Part shown: positions 18,536 to 27,508 of the stretch, one piece after another
Layout: every line of letters begins with the position of its first letter
Numbering within the stretch: position 1 is the stretch's first letter
Assembly (NCBI RefSeq): GCF_000802245.2
Contig: NZ_CP021080.1
Span: forward strand, 4,836,001-4,900,000
Reading direction: 5' to 3'
Length of the DNA: 64,000 nucleotides
Origin: Streptomyces pluripotens
GTDB taxonomy: Bacteria > Actinomycetota > Actinomycetes > Streptomycetales > Streptomycetaceae
Made by a program: the position numbers and the translations under genes
The notes under the pieces: model-generated
What the model saw: only the letters and a program-made list of their open reading frames with translations
What the model was told of the DNA's origin: nothing
Databases searched by the model: none

Positions 18536-18948
18536 GCAACAGTGGACACGGTTCACCGCTGGCCCAGCCGTTGCGGACGCCCTCCGCCGGGCGGTTCGCC
18601 GCCTATGTCGGTCTGTTCTTGCTCGGCGCGGTCGTGGCCTTCGCCGGGACCCTGGTACAAGCGGCCTGGTTCCCCGGTGGTCTGCTGCTCGCCCTCGCGG
18701 GCGCGGCCGGGCTGTTCATCGGAGGGGCGTACGCCACCGAAGGTCGGGGCGGTGCCGTTGCGCCGGCCGTCGGTTGGACCGTCTCCGTCATCCTGCTCAC
18801 CACCGCACGCCCCGAAGGTGACTTCTTCTTCGGTGCCGCGGGGGGCTCCTACCTCTTCCTGTTCGGCGGCATGGCCCTTGCTGTGATCTGCGCCACCCTC
18901 GTCGGCGGGCGGCAAACCGGCCGTGGTCCCGCCCGACTTGGCAAGTGA
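18532..18948 (+). CDS. Four-span membrane protein (DUF6113-like)
   Basis: 138 residues with four hydrophobic segments ([68 protein letters not shown]) and a short basic tail. The ATG overlaps the mshB stop (ATGA). Its place directly after mshB matches what I recall for other Streptomyces, where it is annotated only as a conserved membrane protein. No catalytic motif is visible; function unknown. Confidence 0.75.
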   Translation: MSNSGHGSPLAQPLRTPSAGRFAAYVGLFLLGAVVAFAGTLVQAAWFPGGLLLALAGAAGLFIGGAYATEGRGGAVAPAVGWTVSVILLTTARPEGDFFFGAAGGSYLFLFGGMALAVICATLVGGRQTGRGPARLGK

Positions 18949-19051
18949 CGTACCGCTTCGCCGCGGGGAGCGTGCGGGGTTCGGCGCAGGTTTCCTCAGC
19001 GGTCGTGGGATACGTGCCGGAAGCGGCCAGTATGGTGGTGCGCGCCGCCGA

Positions 19052-19080
19052 GCCGCCCGAGCAGTGAGGTAACGGGCGGC
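19052..19080 (+). promoter_or_regulatory. Leader hairpin just upstream of the ribosome site
   Basis: Perfect 8-bp inverted repeat GCCGCCCG / CGGGCGGC with a 13-base loop, about 10 bases before the GGGAGAA ribosome site of the next gene. It may modulate its translation or act as an operator; nothing further can be said. Confidence 0.35.
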
Positions 19081-19103
19081 GGAGCCAACTGGGAGAACCT
19101 GCC

Positions 19104-21518
19104 TTGAGTCGTGAAACTGACACTCCGTCCTCCGGGCCCGACGGGCGCGGCGGAGCCGCATATCCTTCCGGCACACCGCCCTACGGGACCCCCATGGCTT
19201 CCGACGACGGTACGGACGCGGCCCGTTCGGGCACGCAGCCGGAGGAACGCAAGACCGAGACCACGCTGACGACGCGGATCCGGATCAACATCCCCGGATC
19301 CCGGCCCATTCCGCCGGTTGTCGTACGCAAGCCCGTCGGGGACGGCGAAGGCGTCGAGGGAGATGCGTCCGCTGCTGATTCGCGGCCCACGCCCGCCCAG
19401 GCGGCCTCCAGGAGCGCCGAGGCCCCCGCAGAGCCCTCCGCCCCGGTTGCGGCTCCGGCCGATGAGAAGACCAGCGACTGGTTCGCGCCCCGTAAGTCGT
19501 CTGCCGCCAAGGGCGGTCCGGGTGGCGGTGGCCCGAACGGGGCCGGAATCGCCGGTGGTTCCTCCGCCTCCTCCGGCACGCCGGAGGCCCGTTCGGGCGG
19601 TCCGGCAGCGCCCGGCACGGCCGGTACCACCGGCGGGCGCCCTGGCGCAGCCCGTCCCGGCCGGGTGGTCGGTTCCATGAGCGCCCCGGGCACCACCCGG
19701 CCGGGCGGGACGAAGGGCAAGGGCCTGCCCGGCGCCACGGGCGGCCCCGTCGCCCCTGGACACGGCGGCGGCACCGGTTCCTTCGACGTGACCGAGGCGC
19801 TTGCCGCGGGTCCCCGGAGCAGCAGTTCTCACCCCGGCACCTCCAGCGGCGGCGAACCGCACCGGGACGGCCTGCCGTACTTCTCGGAGAACGGCGGTCA
19901 GGACGGCTTCGCCGGTCGGGGCGAGCCGGTGGCCGGCACCAGCGGGTATGACGGCTTCGGCGGCGGCACCGGTATGGCTGGGGCCGGCGGCCACAACGGC
20001 TTCGGCCACGCCGCCGGCGCGCACGGCCCCGGCGGACCGGCCGGGCCCGGCGATCCTGACGGCTCGGGTGGGCAGGGCGGCCTCGGCATCACCGGCAGTC
20101 CAGCGGGGCCGGTCGGACCCACCAGCGGCCCGGTGACCGGAGACGGCACCCTCACACCGCCCGCCGGTCACCTCGGCATGGAGCCGGGCGAGCCCTTCGA
20201 CGGGCCCGCGGGCGCCACTTTCGGCGGCCCGCGGGGCGTTGGTGTCCCCGGCGCCCCGGCGAGTGCGGGTACGGCACCCGGCGGACCCGCTGGGCGCGTG
20301 GGGGGTGGCGGCATCAGTGACGACACCGCGGTCCTCACCCCGCAGACCTCGTCCCTAGGTGGTCCCGGCACGCCCGGCCACCAGTCCCCGGCCGCCGACA
20401 ACGTCTCCGGGCACACCGTCACCAGCGGCATCCCGGTCATCCCGAACACGGGCAACTCCCCGTTCGGTCCCGGCTCCCACTCGGGTGGTCCGGCCTCGTC
20501 CACGGACCGCAAGCCCGAGCCGTCCGCCACCGCGCCCAAGGCGGGCGCCAAGACGGGGGCCAAGCCGAAGAAGAAGGGTCGCAGCAAGCTGGTGCTGCTC
20601 GGCGCCGCAGTGTTCGTCGTCGCGGGCGGTGCCTACGGCGCCGGACTCCTGATGAACCACACCGACGTGCCCAAGGGCACCACTGTGCTCGGCGTCGACA
20701 TCGGCGGTGGTACGCGCGACGACGCCCTGAAGAAGCTCGACGAGGCCTTCGGCAGTCGGGTGCACCAGCCGCTGAAGCTCTCCGTGGACGGCAAGACGGT
20801 CTCCATCACGCCGGGGAACGCCGGCCTTCAGTTCGACTACCAGGCCACGGTGAGCGCGGCCGCGAAGAGCGACTACAACCCGGTCCATGTGATCGGCTCC
20901 CTCTTCGGGCAGAAGCGCGCGGTCGAGCCGGTCATGCCGGTGGACGAGGAGAAACTGCAGGCCGCGCTCCAGCAGGCCGGCGGTGGCTCTGGGTCGGTCA
21001 CCGAAGGCACCATCGAGTTCAAACCGGGCAGGGCCGTGGCCGTTTACGGCAAGGCGGGCAAGTCCATCGACCCGGGCCGCTCGGCCCGGGTGGTCGAACA
21101 GGCCTACCGGACCCAGGTGGAGACGGGCACGGCGACCCCGGTCACCGTGCCGACGGCCACCCAACAGCCCACGGTGTCGAAGGCCGAGGTCGACCGGGAG
21201 ATGAAGGAGTTCGCCGGACCGGCGATGTCGGCCAATGTGATCGTGCAGACGGACGCGGCCCACTCGATCCCGATGAGTCCGCAGAAGTCGCTGTGGAAGT
21301 TCCTCCGGGTCAAGCGGGTGAGCGGCGGCAAGCTGACCGACGCCCCGGACCTGGCCGCCCTCCAGCAGCTCTACGGTCAGACGTTCGACGGGGTGCTGAT
21401 CACCCGTGCCAACGGCAAGAAGACGGCCGTCACGCCCCAGGACGTCTACCTCGCCCTGCGTCGGGCGCTGACGAGCACGACCAACCGGGTCGCGGTCATC
21501 GACACCAACCCTGGCTAG
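19104..21518 (+). CDS. Membrane-anchored peptidoglycan-binding protein with long disordered N-terminus
   Basis: 804 residues with a TTG start at 19104 (ribosome site GGGAGAA). Residues 1-490 are low-complexity Gly/Pro/Ser/Thr sequence, predicted cytoplasmic; a basic patch KPKKKGRSK precedes a single span (LVLLGAAVFVVAGGAYGAGLL, about 494-514). The outer part resembles the PG_binding_4 domain (VLGVDIGGGTRDDALKKLDE; SITPGNAGLQFDYQATVSA) found before VanW in YoaR-like proteins, possibly in two copies, but no VanW domain follows. A role in cell-wall attachment is inferred. A structured intergenic region follows it and separates it from the ABC exporter operon. Confidence 0.75.
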   Translation: MSRETDTPSSGPDGRGGAAYPSGTPPYGTPMASDDGTDAARSGTQPEERKTETTLTTRIRINIPGSRPIPPVVVRKPVGDGEGVEGDASAADSRPTPAQAASRSAEAPAEPSAPVAAPADEKTSDWFAPRKSSAAKGGPGGGGPNGAGIAGGSSASSGTPEARSGGPAAPGTAGTTGGRPGAARPGRVVGSMSAPGTTRPGGTKGKGLPGATGGPVAPGHGGGTGSFDVTEALAAGPRSSSSHPGTSSGGEPHRDGLPYFSENGGQDGFAGRGEPVAGTSGYDGFGGGTGMAGAGGHNGFGHAAGAHGPGGPAGPGDPDGSGGQGGLGITGSPAGPVGPTSGPVTGDGTLTPPAGHLGMEPGEPFDGPAGATFGGPRGVGVPGAPASAGTAPGGPAGRVGGGGISDDTAVLTPQTSSLGGPGTPGHQSPAADNVSGHTVTSGIPVIPNTGNSPFGPGSHSGGPASSTDRKPEPSATAPKAGAKTGAKPKKKGRSKLVLLGAAVFVVAGGAYGAGLLMNHTDVPKGTTVLGVDIGGGTRDDALKKLDEAFGSRVHQPLKLSVDGKTVSITPGNAGLQFDYQATVSAAAKSDYNPVHVIGSLFGQKRAVEPVMPVDEEKLQAALQQAGGGSGSVTEGTIEFKPGRAVAVYGKAGKSIDPGRSARVVEQAYRTQVETGTATPVTVPTATQQPTVSKAEVDREMKEFAGPAMSANVIVQTDAAHSIPMSPQKSLWKFLRVKRVSGGKLTDAPDLAALQQLYGQTFDGVLITRANGKKTAVTPQDVYLALRRALTSTTNRVAVIDTNPG

Positions 21519-21546
21519 TTCCGCAACAGGTGACGTTCGCTCCGTC

Positions 21547-21652
21547 GCGGCGTCCGTACGCACGCTTGCCGCACCGACCGGAAGCCCACGTACTCCAGTA
21601 CTCCAGTACGAGGACGTCCGGCCAGCACGCCGAGAGTACGCACGGACGCCGC
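21547..21652 (+). repeat. Imperfect 106-base palindrome
   Basis: The outer arms GCGGCGTCCGT (21547-21557) and ACGGACGCCGC (21642-21652) match perfectly, and pairing continues inward with mismatches to a centre built on repeated CTCCAGTA units. About three quarters of positions pair by eye. It lies 28 bp after the stop of the peptidoglycan-binding gene and before a second, standard hairpin. Confidence 0.55.
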
Positions 21653-21698
21653 TCCTTGACGGACAAGCATCGCCTGCCGCGGCACTGGTCCGCCTCAC

Positions 21699-21728
21699 CG
21701 AGGGGGCGTCCCAGGCGACGCCCCCTCG
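21699..21728 (+). terminator. Hairpin terminator
   Basis: Perfect 12-bp inverted repeat CGAGGGGGCGTC / GACGCCCCCTCG with a 6-base loop, between the peptidoglycan-binding gene and the ABC exporter operon. Confidence 0.75.
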
Positions 21729-21823
21729 CCGTGTCCGTCACCCGATCCGTATGACATCTGTCATCCGGCACTCGGGACCGCCGACACTGCTGGGCCCGGG
21801 CCCCTTCCGGCGAGCATGGGGGC

Positions 21824-22753
21824 ATGACGACGACAGCGGCACCAGCCACCACCACCCCGGTGGTCGGCTTCGACCAGGTGACCAAGACGTACGCCAGCGT
21901 GCGGGCCGTCGACGGGCTCTCGCTCCGGCTGTACCCCGGTGAGACCGTCGCCCTCCTGGGCCCGAACGGGGCGGGCAAGTCCACCACGCTCGACCTGCTG
22001 CTCGGGCTCAAGCACCCCGACAGCGGCACGGTGAACGTGTTCGGCACCAGCCCGCGCGAAGCGATCACCGCCGGACGGGTCGGGGCCATGCTGCAGAGCG
22101 GCGGCCTGATGGACGAGGTCACCGTCGCCGAACTGGTGAAGCTGGCCTGTTCCCTTCATCCCAAGGCGTACCGGCCGACGGACGTGTTGGCCCGTGCCGG
22201 CATCACACAGATCGCCGACCGCAAGGTCAACAAGCTCTCCGGCGGCCAGGCCCAGCGGGTCCGCTTCGCCCTGGCCACCGCCGGTGACAGTGATCTGATC
22301 ATCCTGGACGAGCCGACCACCGGCATGGACGTCGCCGCCCGCCAGGCCTTCTGGGCCACCATGCGGGAACAGGCTGACCAGGGCCGTGCGGTGCTCTTCG
22401 CCACCCACTACCTCGAAGAGGCCGACGCCATCGCCGACCGGGTCCTCGTGCTGCACCGCGGCCGGCTCCTCGCGGACGGGACGGCCGCCGAGATCAAGGC
22501 CAGGGCGGGAGCCCGCCGGATCTCCTTCGACCTGGACGGGCCCATCGACGAGGCCGCCCTGCGCGCGCTGCCCTTCCTGACCTCGATCGACGTCTCCGGC
22601 CAGACCGTGCGCATCCAGTCGTCCGACGCCGACGCGACCGTCCACGCCCTCTACAAGCTCGGCCTCTACCCCCGCAACCTCGAAGTCGCCGGTCTCGGTC
22701 TGGAGCAGGCCTTCGTCGCCATCACCGAGGCCGAGGAGGCCAAGCAGTCGTGA
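21824..22753 (+). CDS. ABC-2 exporter ATP-binding protein (DrrA/CcmA type)
   Basis: 309 residues. Walker A GPNGAGKST (about 46-54), signature LSGGQAQRVRFAL, Walker B LIILDEPTTGMD and H-loop FATHYLEEAD are intact; a C-terminal DUF4162-like tail follows. It overlaps the permease gene by 4 bp (GTGA) and heads a four-gene operon of exporter plus kinase plus response regulator. In such modules the two-component system usually responds to an envelope-active compound or lipid change and controls the exporter; the substrate here is unknown. Confidence 0.9.
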   Translation: MTTTAAPATTTPVVGFDQVTKTYASVRAVDGLSLRLYPGETVALLGPNGAGKSTTLDLLLGLKHPDSGTVNVFGTSPREAITAGRVGAMLQSGGLMDEVTVAELVKLACSLHPKAYRPTDVLARAGITQIADRKVNKLSGGQAQRVRFALATAGDSDLIILDEPTTGMDVAARQAFWATMREQADQGRAVLFATHYLEEADAIADRVLVLHRGRLLADGTAAEIKARAGARRISFDLDGPIDEAALRALPFLTSIDVSGQTVRIQSSDADATVHALYKLGLYPRNLEVAGLGLEQAFVAITEAEEAKQS

Positions 22754-23490
22754 ACGCCCTCATCAAACTCGAACTGATCCGCTCCCTGCGCAACAAGAAG
22801 TTCCTGTTCTTCTCGGTGCTCTACCCCTCGGTCATCTACCTGATCTTCTCCAGCAGTTCCGGCTCGGAGGGGAAGGTCGGCGGTAGCGGCCTGACCGTCG
22901 CCACCTACCTCATGGTCTCCATGGCCTCCTTCGGCGCTCTGACCGCGGTGCTGATGGGCAACAGCGAGCGCATCGCCAAGGAACGCGAGAGCGGCTGGGT
23001 ACGGCAGCTGCGGCTGACCTCGCTGCCCGGACGCGGCTACGTCCTGGCCAAGACCGCCGGTGCCGCCGTGGTGAGCCTGCCGTCCATCATCGTGGTGTTC
23101 CTGGCCGCCGCCGCCCTGAAGCACGTCCACCTCGCCGCGTGGCAGTGGCTCGCCCTCACCGGCGTCATCTGGGCCGGCAGCCTGGTCTTCGCGGCGCTCG
23201 GCGTCGCCATCGGATACGTCGCCTCCGGGGACGCGGTCCGCCCCATCACGATGATCGTCTACTTCGGCCTGTCGATCCTCGGCGGACTGTGGATGCCGTC
23301 CACGACCTTTCCGCAGATCCTTCAGGACATCGCCAAGTGGCTGCCCACGCACGCGTACGCTGCACTGGGACGCGCGATCGAACAGAGCCAGGCCCCGCAC
23401 ACGGCGGACATCGCCATTCTCGCCGTCTACTTCGTCCTCTTCGCGGGTGGTGCGGCCTGGCTGTACCGGAAGGACACGCTGAAGGCGTGA
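22750..23490 (+). CDS. ABC-2 family exporter permease
   Basis: 246 residues, GTG start overlapping the ATPase stop. Six hydrophobic segments can be traced, beginning with FLFFSVLYPSVIYLIFS and ending with IAILAVYFVLFAGGAAWLY. The ABC-2 membrane domain motif region near GGLWMPSTTFPQILQDIAKWL is typical. It probably dimerises and is powered by the preceding ATPase. The stop codon overlaps the GTG of the kinase gene. Confidence 0.87.
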   Translation: MNALIKLELIRSLRNKKFLFFSVLYPSVIYLIFSSSSGSEGKVGGSGLTVATYLMVSMASFGALTAVLMGNSERIAKERESGWVRQLRLTSLPGRGYVLAKTAGAAVVSLPSIIVVFLAAAALKHVHLAAWQWLALTGVIWAGSLVFAALGVAIGYVASGDAVRPITMIVYFGLSILGGLWMPSTTFPQILQDIAKWLPTHAYAALGRAIEQSQAPHTADIAILAVYFVLFAGGAAWLYRKDTLKA

Positions 23491-24674
23491 GCACGATGAC
23501 GGAAGGCCCCGGAACCCGCGAGCAGCGGACCGGGAACCGGGTACGGCCGGGCCGAGGCCTGCGCATCCGGCGCGAGGTGAAGATCAGAGCGCTGTGGATC
23601 GGTGTGTGGCTGATCTACCTCAGCCCGCCGGTCCACGACCTGGTGGACTGCCGGCACACGACGGTCGCCACCGTGGCCGGTTCGCTCGGCCTGACCGTCT
23701 TCGTCGGGGCCTACCTGACGCTTGTCTTCCGGCACATGGGACGGCCGTTCTCCCCACGTCAGGCCACCGGCCTGCTCGCGGCTCTCGGCATCCTGGCCCT
23801 CGTCCTGGCCTACACCCTCGGCGGCGCGTGGCTCGGGCTCTTCGTCTACCTCTCGGTGGCCTGCGGGGTGTCCCTGCCGGTGCGGGCGGCCTGCTGGGCG
23901 GTCCCGGCGACGGCGGTGGTGATGTACCTCGTCGGACTGCACACCGACGAGGGGGTCGCGGGCAACCTGCTGGTCCTGGTCGTGCTCATCGGGTTCGCGA
24001 TGGTCGGCGTCGGTCAGCTGGTGCGGACGACGGTGGAGCTGCGCAAGGCACGGGCCACCGTCGCCCAGCTCGCCGCCAATGAGGAACGGCTGCGCCTCGC
24101 CCGTGACCTGCACGATCTGCTCGGCCACTCGCTCTCGCTGATCACGTTGAAGAGCGAGCTGGCCGGCCGCATGTTGCCCGGACACCCGGGCAAGGCGGCC
24201 CAGCAGGTCGCCGACATCGAACAGGTCAGCCGGCAGGCCCTGGTCGATGTGCGGGAGGCCGTCACCGGATACCGGCGCCCCCGGCTCGCCGTCGAGCTCG
24301 CCGGCGCCCAGGTCGCCCTGAACGCTGCCGGTGTCGTCGCCGAGTTGCCCGCCGAACCCGGCCTCGCCGGTGTTCCCGAGGAGACCGAGTCCGCCCTCGC
24401 CTGGACGCTGCGCGAGGCGGTCACCAACGTGGTCCGGCACAGCGGCGCCGACCGTTGCCTGGTCCAGCTGGCACACCGCCAGACCCTGGACGGGCCGGTT
24501 GTCGAACTCAGCGTCGAGGACAACGGATCCGGCGGGTCTGGCTCCGGTCCGGGTAACGGTCTGACGGGACTGACGGAACGTCTGGAGAAGGTCGGCGGAA
24601 CCCTGGAGGCGGGTCGGGTCAAGCGCGGGTTCCGGCTGGTCGCCCGGGTGCCCGCGGGCACCCGGCGGACGTAG
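23487..24674 (+). CDS. Sensor histidine kinase (NarL/DesK type)
   Basis: 395 residues if started at the GTG at 23487, which overlaps the permease stop; ATG 23496 is an alternative. About five membrane spans (residues 35-175) and no large sensor domain suggest detection within the membrane. The HisKA_3 dimerisation helix LRLARDLHDLLGHSLSLIT contains the phospho-accepting His at about residue 209, and the HATPase region shows REAVTNVVRHS and VEDNGSGG with GNGLTGLTERL. It resembles DesK-like kinases coupled to ABC exporters. Its partner is the LuxR-type regulator 10 bp downstream. Confidence 0.87.
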   Translation: MSTMTEGPGTREQRTGNRVRPGRGLRIRREVKIRALWIGVWLIYLSPPVHDLVDCRHTTVATVAGSLGLTVFVGAYLTLVFRHMGRPFSPRQATGLLAALGILALVLAYTLGGAWLGLFVYLSVACGVSLPVRAACWAVPATAVVMYLVGLHTDEGVAGNLLVLVVLIGFAMVGVGQLVRTTVELRKARATVAQLAANEERLRLARDLHDLLGHSLSLITLKSELAGRMLPGHPGKAAQQVADIEQVSRQALVDVREAVTGYRRPRLAVELAGAQVALNAAGVVAELPAEPGLAGVPEETESALAWTLREAVTNVVRHSGADRCLVQLAHRQTLDGPVVELSVEDNGSGGSGSGPGNGLTGLTERLEKVGGTLEAGRVKRGFRLVARVPAGTRRT

Positions 24675-24684
24675 GATCCGGGGC

Positions 24685-25299
24685 ATGACGAGCTCGATCA
24701 AGGTCCTGCTGGCCGAAGACCAGTCGATGGTCCGCGAGGCGCTGGCCGCGCTGCTCGGCCTGGAGGACGACATCGAGGTCGTCGCCCAGGTCGCACGTGG
24801 GGACGAAGTGCTCGCCGCCGTCGGCGCGCACGGCGTGGACGTGGCGCTACTCGACATCGAGATGCCGGGCTGCACCGGCATCGAGGCAGCGGCCCGGGTG
24901 CACCGCGAGTATCCCCGGGTGAAGCTCGTCGTCCTCACCACCTTCGGGCGGCCCGGCTATCTGCGCAGCGCCATGGAGGCGGGCGCGGACGCGTTCCTCG
25001 TCAAGGACGCACCGGCCGCCCAACTGGCCGAGGCGGTCCGCAAGGTGCTGGCCGGCGAGCGGGTCATCGATCCCACCCTCGCGGCGGCGGCCCTCGCCGA
25101 GGGCGCCAACCCGCTCACCGAGCGCGAACGCGAGGTGCTCCGCGCGGCGGCCGACGGCTCCACCAACGCCGAACTGGCCAAGGCTCTCCACCTCTCCCAG
25201 GGCACGGTCCGCAACTACCTCTCCACAGCCATCCAGAAACTGGCCGTGCGGAACCGGGCCGAGGCGGTGCGGACGGCCAGGGAGAAGGGCTGGCTGTGA
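24685..25299 (+). CDS. LuxR/NarL-type response regulator
   Basis: 204 residues. The receiver domain has the acidic pocket (LAEDQ), phospho-acceptor Asp57 in ALLDIEMPG, and Lys in FLVKDAP. A linker leads to a LuxR helix-turn-helix (LTEREREVLRAAADG, LHLSQGTVRNYLSTAIQKL). It probably regulates its own exporter operon; the target site cannot be read from the sequence. Convergent with the SirB1-like gene, with only 15 bp between the stops. Confidence 0.9.
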   Translation: MTSSIKVLLAEDQSMVREALAALLGLEDDIEVVAQVARGDEVLAAVGAHGVDVALLDIEMPGCTGIEAAARVHREYPRVKLVVLTTFGRPGYLRSAMEAGADAFLVKDAPAAQLAEAVRKVLAGERVIDPTLAAAALAEGANPLTEREREVLRAAADGSTNAELAKALHLSQGTVRNYLSTAIQKLAVRNRAEAVRTAREKGWL

Positions 25300-25314
25300 C
25301 GGCCCGGCGAAGGG

Positions 25315-26181
25315 TCAGTTGAGCATCGCCCGCGCGGTGTGGGCCTGCTGCCGTACTTTCCGGGCCGCCGCCTCGTCGACGACTTCGATCAGATCGGCGT
25401 AGGCGTCCATTTCTTCGGCGCCCTGAAGGAACTCCCCGCACCGCAGGAGCAGCTGTGCCCTTTCGTAGCGCAGGCGAGCCGGATGCGAGGGCACCAGCAG
25501 GGCCAGCTCCACGGCTCGCAGGGCGACATCCGACCGTTCGGGGCGGGCGCCGGCCCACGCCCGGATGTTGTTCAGAACGCGTTGGACGACGTCCATGACC
25601 ACGGCTGGCTCCAGCATCGAGGGATCCAGCGGTGCCCCTGTGGCCCCGGCCACGAGCAGTTCGGTGTCGGCGCCGGTCAGCACCCGCCCGCCGTCGAACG
25701 GATTGGCCAGCACCTGCTCCTCCGCGGCCCCGAACCCGACCACGAAGTGCCCCGGCAGCGCCACCCCGTACACCGGAGCCCCCGCCCTGCGGGCGACCTC
25801 GATCCACACCACGGACAGCAGGATCGGCAGCCCCCGCCGCCGTCGCAGCACCTCGTGCAGCAGCGAGGACTCCAGCCGCTGGTAGTCGGCCGCGGTCCCG
25901 TGGAACCCGTGGTGCGTACCGAGCAGCCGCCGTACGGCCTCAGCCCATGCGTGCGGGCCCCCGGGACGGTACGGCAACTCTCCCGCCAGTCGGTCCAGCT
26001 CCAGCTGCGCGGCATCGATTCCGGGCTCGTCCAGCGAACCGTCCGCATGAGCACCGATCAGCAGGCACAGCGCCGACAGGTCCGGCCGCTCGGAGCGGGC
26101 CTCTTCGGCGAACCGCCGCCGCACCTCGGCGGACCGTTCCGGCGGAGGCGGGTACGGGGGCGGCAGATTCGGGTGATGCAT
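25315..26181 (-). CDS. SirB1-family transglutaminase-like protein with TPR-like end
   Basis: 288 residues from ATG 26179-26181 (MHHPNLPPPYPPP). Contains the SirB1/transglutaminase-like core (LLHEVLRRRRGLPILLSVVW, GVALPGHFVVGF) with a conserved Gly-His-Phe. The C-terminal 90 residues (RPERSDVALRAVELALLVPS, RYERAQLLLRCGEFLQGAEE) are tetratricopeptide-like. The classical Cys of active transglutaminases is not evident, so it may be a binding protein. The GNAT gene lies 29 bp upstream on the same strand, so the two are probably co-transcribed. Biochemical role unknown. Confidence 0.78.
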   Translation of the reverse strand: MHHPNLPPPYPPPPERSAEVRRRFAEEARSERPDLSALCLLIGAHADGSLDEPGIDAAQLELDRLAGELPYRPGGPHAWAEAVRRLLGTHHGFHGTAADYQRLESSLLHEVLRRRRGLPILLSVVWIEVARRAGAPVYGVALPGHFVVGFGAAEEQVLANPFDGGRVLTGADTELLVAGATGAPLDPSMLEPAVVMDVVQRVLNNIRAWAGARPERSDVALRAVELALLVPSHPARLRYERAQLLLRCGEFLQGAEEMDAYADLIEVVDEAAARKVRQQAHTARAMLN

Positions 26182-26210
26182 GCCAGACTCCTGCCCTTCC
26201 ACACCGGTTC

Positions 26211-27368
26211 CTACTGCCGTCCGCCGCCGTCCCGACCGGACGGACCCGGCAGTCCGTCGGCCGGCGCCGGCCCGGTGTCCGGGCGGTCTTCGGGCGCCCG
26301 GTAATGGTGGTACGCGTGATGCGGCGCGAAGCCCAGCTCGGCATAGAGCGCTCGGGCTCCTTCGTTGTCCGCCTCCACCTGCAGCCAGGCCGCCGACGCG
26401 CCCTCGTCCAGCGCGCGCCGGGCGAGCGCAGCCATCACCTCGGTGGCGAGTCCCTGCCGTCGCCGGGCGGGGTCCACCTCGACCGCGGCGAACCCGGCCC
26501 ACCGTCCGTCCACGACGCACCGTCCGATCGCCGCCAACGGCGCACCGGCCGTCGCACCCGGCACGGAGGCGAACCACACCGACGGGCCGCCGCCGAGCAC
26601 CCGCAGGGCCACCTCACTCACCCCCTTGCGCTGGTACCGCGCGAGCCACGCCTCGTCCGCCGCGCGGGACAGGACCACTCCCGTGCCGTCGGCCCGGTCC
26701 GCGACCGGGGCGAGGGCGCCGGTCCACACACCGGCGGTCACCTCCCGCGTCCAGCCGCGCCGCTCCAGCTCCGCGCACAGCAGCTCCTGCGTGCCCTCGG
26801 CCCCGGTGGCGGTCTGGACGTAGGTGGGCAGACCACGCTCGCTGTACCAGCGTCGTACGTGCTGCAGGGCCGCGTCGAGCGGAACACCGGGGTCGCCGAG
26901 CGGCAGCACGCTGTTGGCCCGCCGGGTGAACCCCAGCCGTCGCCCGGACGTCGTCCCGCAGGGAGAACCTTCCGGAGCCGGCGGATCGGAGGGCCCCCCA
27001 CCGCGCGACGCCTGATGAACCGCTGCCCGCAGCTCCCACTCGCCGAGCCGCTCGCTCTCCACCGGGGGCCACGCGCGCGCGGCGATCCGTGCGAGTTCCG
27101 GGTAGCTCGCGGCGGGACCCCTGCGGCGCGCCGGGGCAGCGGGCACGACCTTCCCCGCGACCAGCGTGGTCTCCGGGATGCGGACACTCCGTCCGTCCCG
27201 TTGTGTGATCATGAGCATGGAATGATTCCACGATGTGAGAACACCCACCGTGTCGGTGAACTTCTGCTGCGTTGCTCCAGGTTCGCCCAGGCGTCGTACC
27301 GACACTCGTTTTCCCACGTCAGCTGGGGTGATACGGACTTCTGGACGTCCTGCCGGCGAGATTTCCAT
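26211..27368 (-). CDS. GNAT-family N-acetyltransferase with N-terminal beta domain
   Basis: 385 residues, ATG at 27366-27368 with GGAGGGG upstream. The N-terminal 70 residues (ITPADVGKRVSVRRL, LMITQRDGRSVRIPE) look like a small beta-barrel; the C-terminal 130 residues are a GNAT domain with motif A (AAVEVDPARRRQGLATEVM) and motif B (NEGARALYAELGF). It uses acetyl-CoA; the substrate is unknown. Divergent from the ferredoxin gene across 140 bp that should hold both promoters. Confidence 0.8.
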   Translation of the reverse strand: MEISPAGRPEVRITPADVGKRVSVRRLGEPGATQQKFTDTVGVLTSWNHSMLMITQRDGRSVRIPETTLVAGKVVPAAPARRRGPAASYPELARIAARAWPPVESERLGEWELRAAVHQASRGGGPSDPPAPEGSPCGTTSGRRLGFTRRANSVLPLGDPGVPLDAALQHVRRWYSERGLPTYVQTATGAEGTQELLCAELERRGWTREVTAGVWTGALAPVADRADGTGVVLSRAADEAWLARYQRKGVSEVALRVLGGGPSVWFASVPGATAGAPLAAIGRCVVDGRWAGFAAVEVDPARRRQGLATEVMAALARRALDEGASAAWLQVEADNEGARALYAELGFAPHHAYHHYRAPEDRPDTGPAPADGLPGPSGRDGGGRQ

Positions 27369-27508
27369 CGGTCAGTTCACCCCTCCTGTTCGGATCATGC
27401 TCCGGAACGGAGATACTAGGGGCGGGCATCGACGACGCCGCGCTCCCGCGCGCCAGGCGGCGGAGCCTGAGGAGGCCCGCCAGCGCCCTATCGAGGAGGA
27501 ACGACAGC

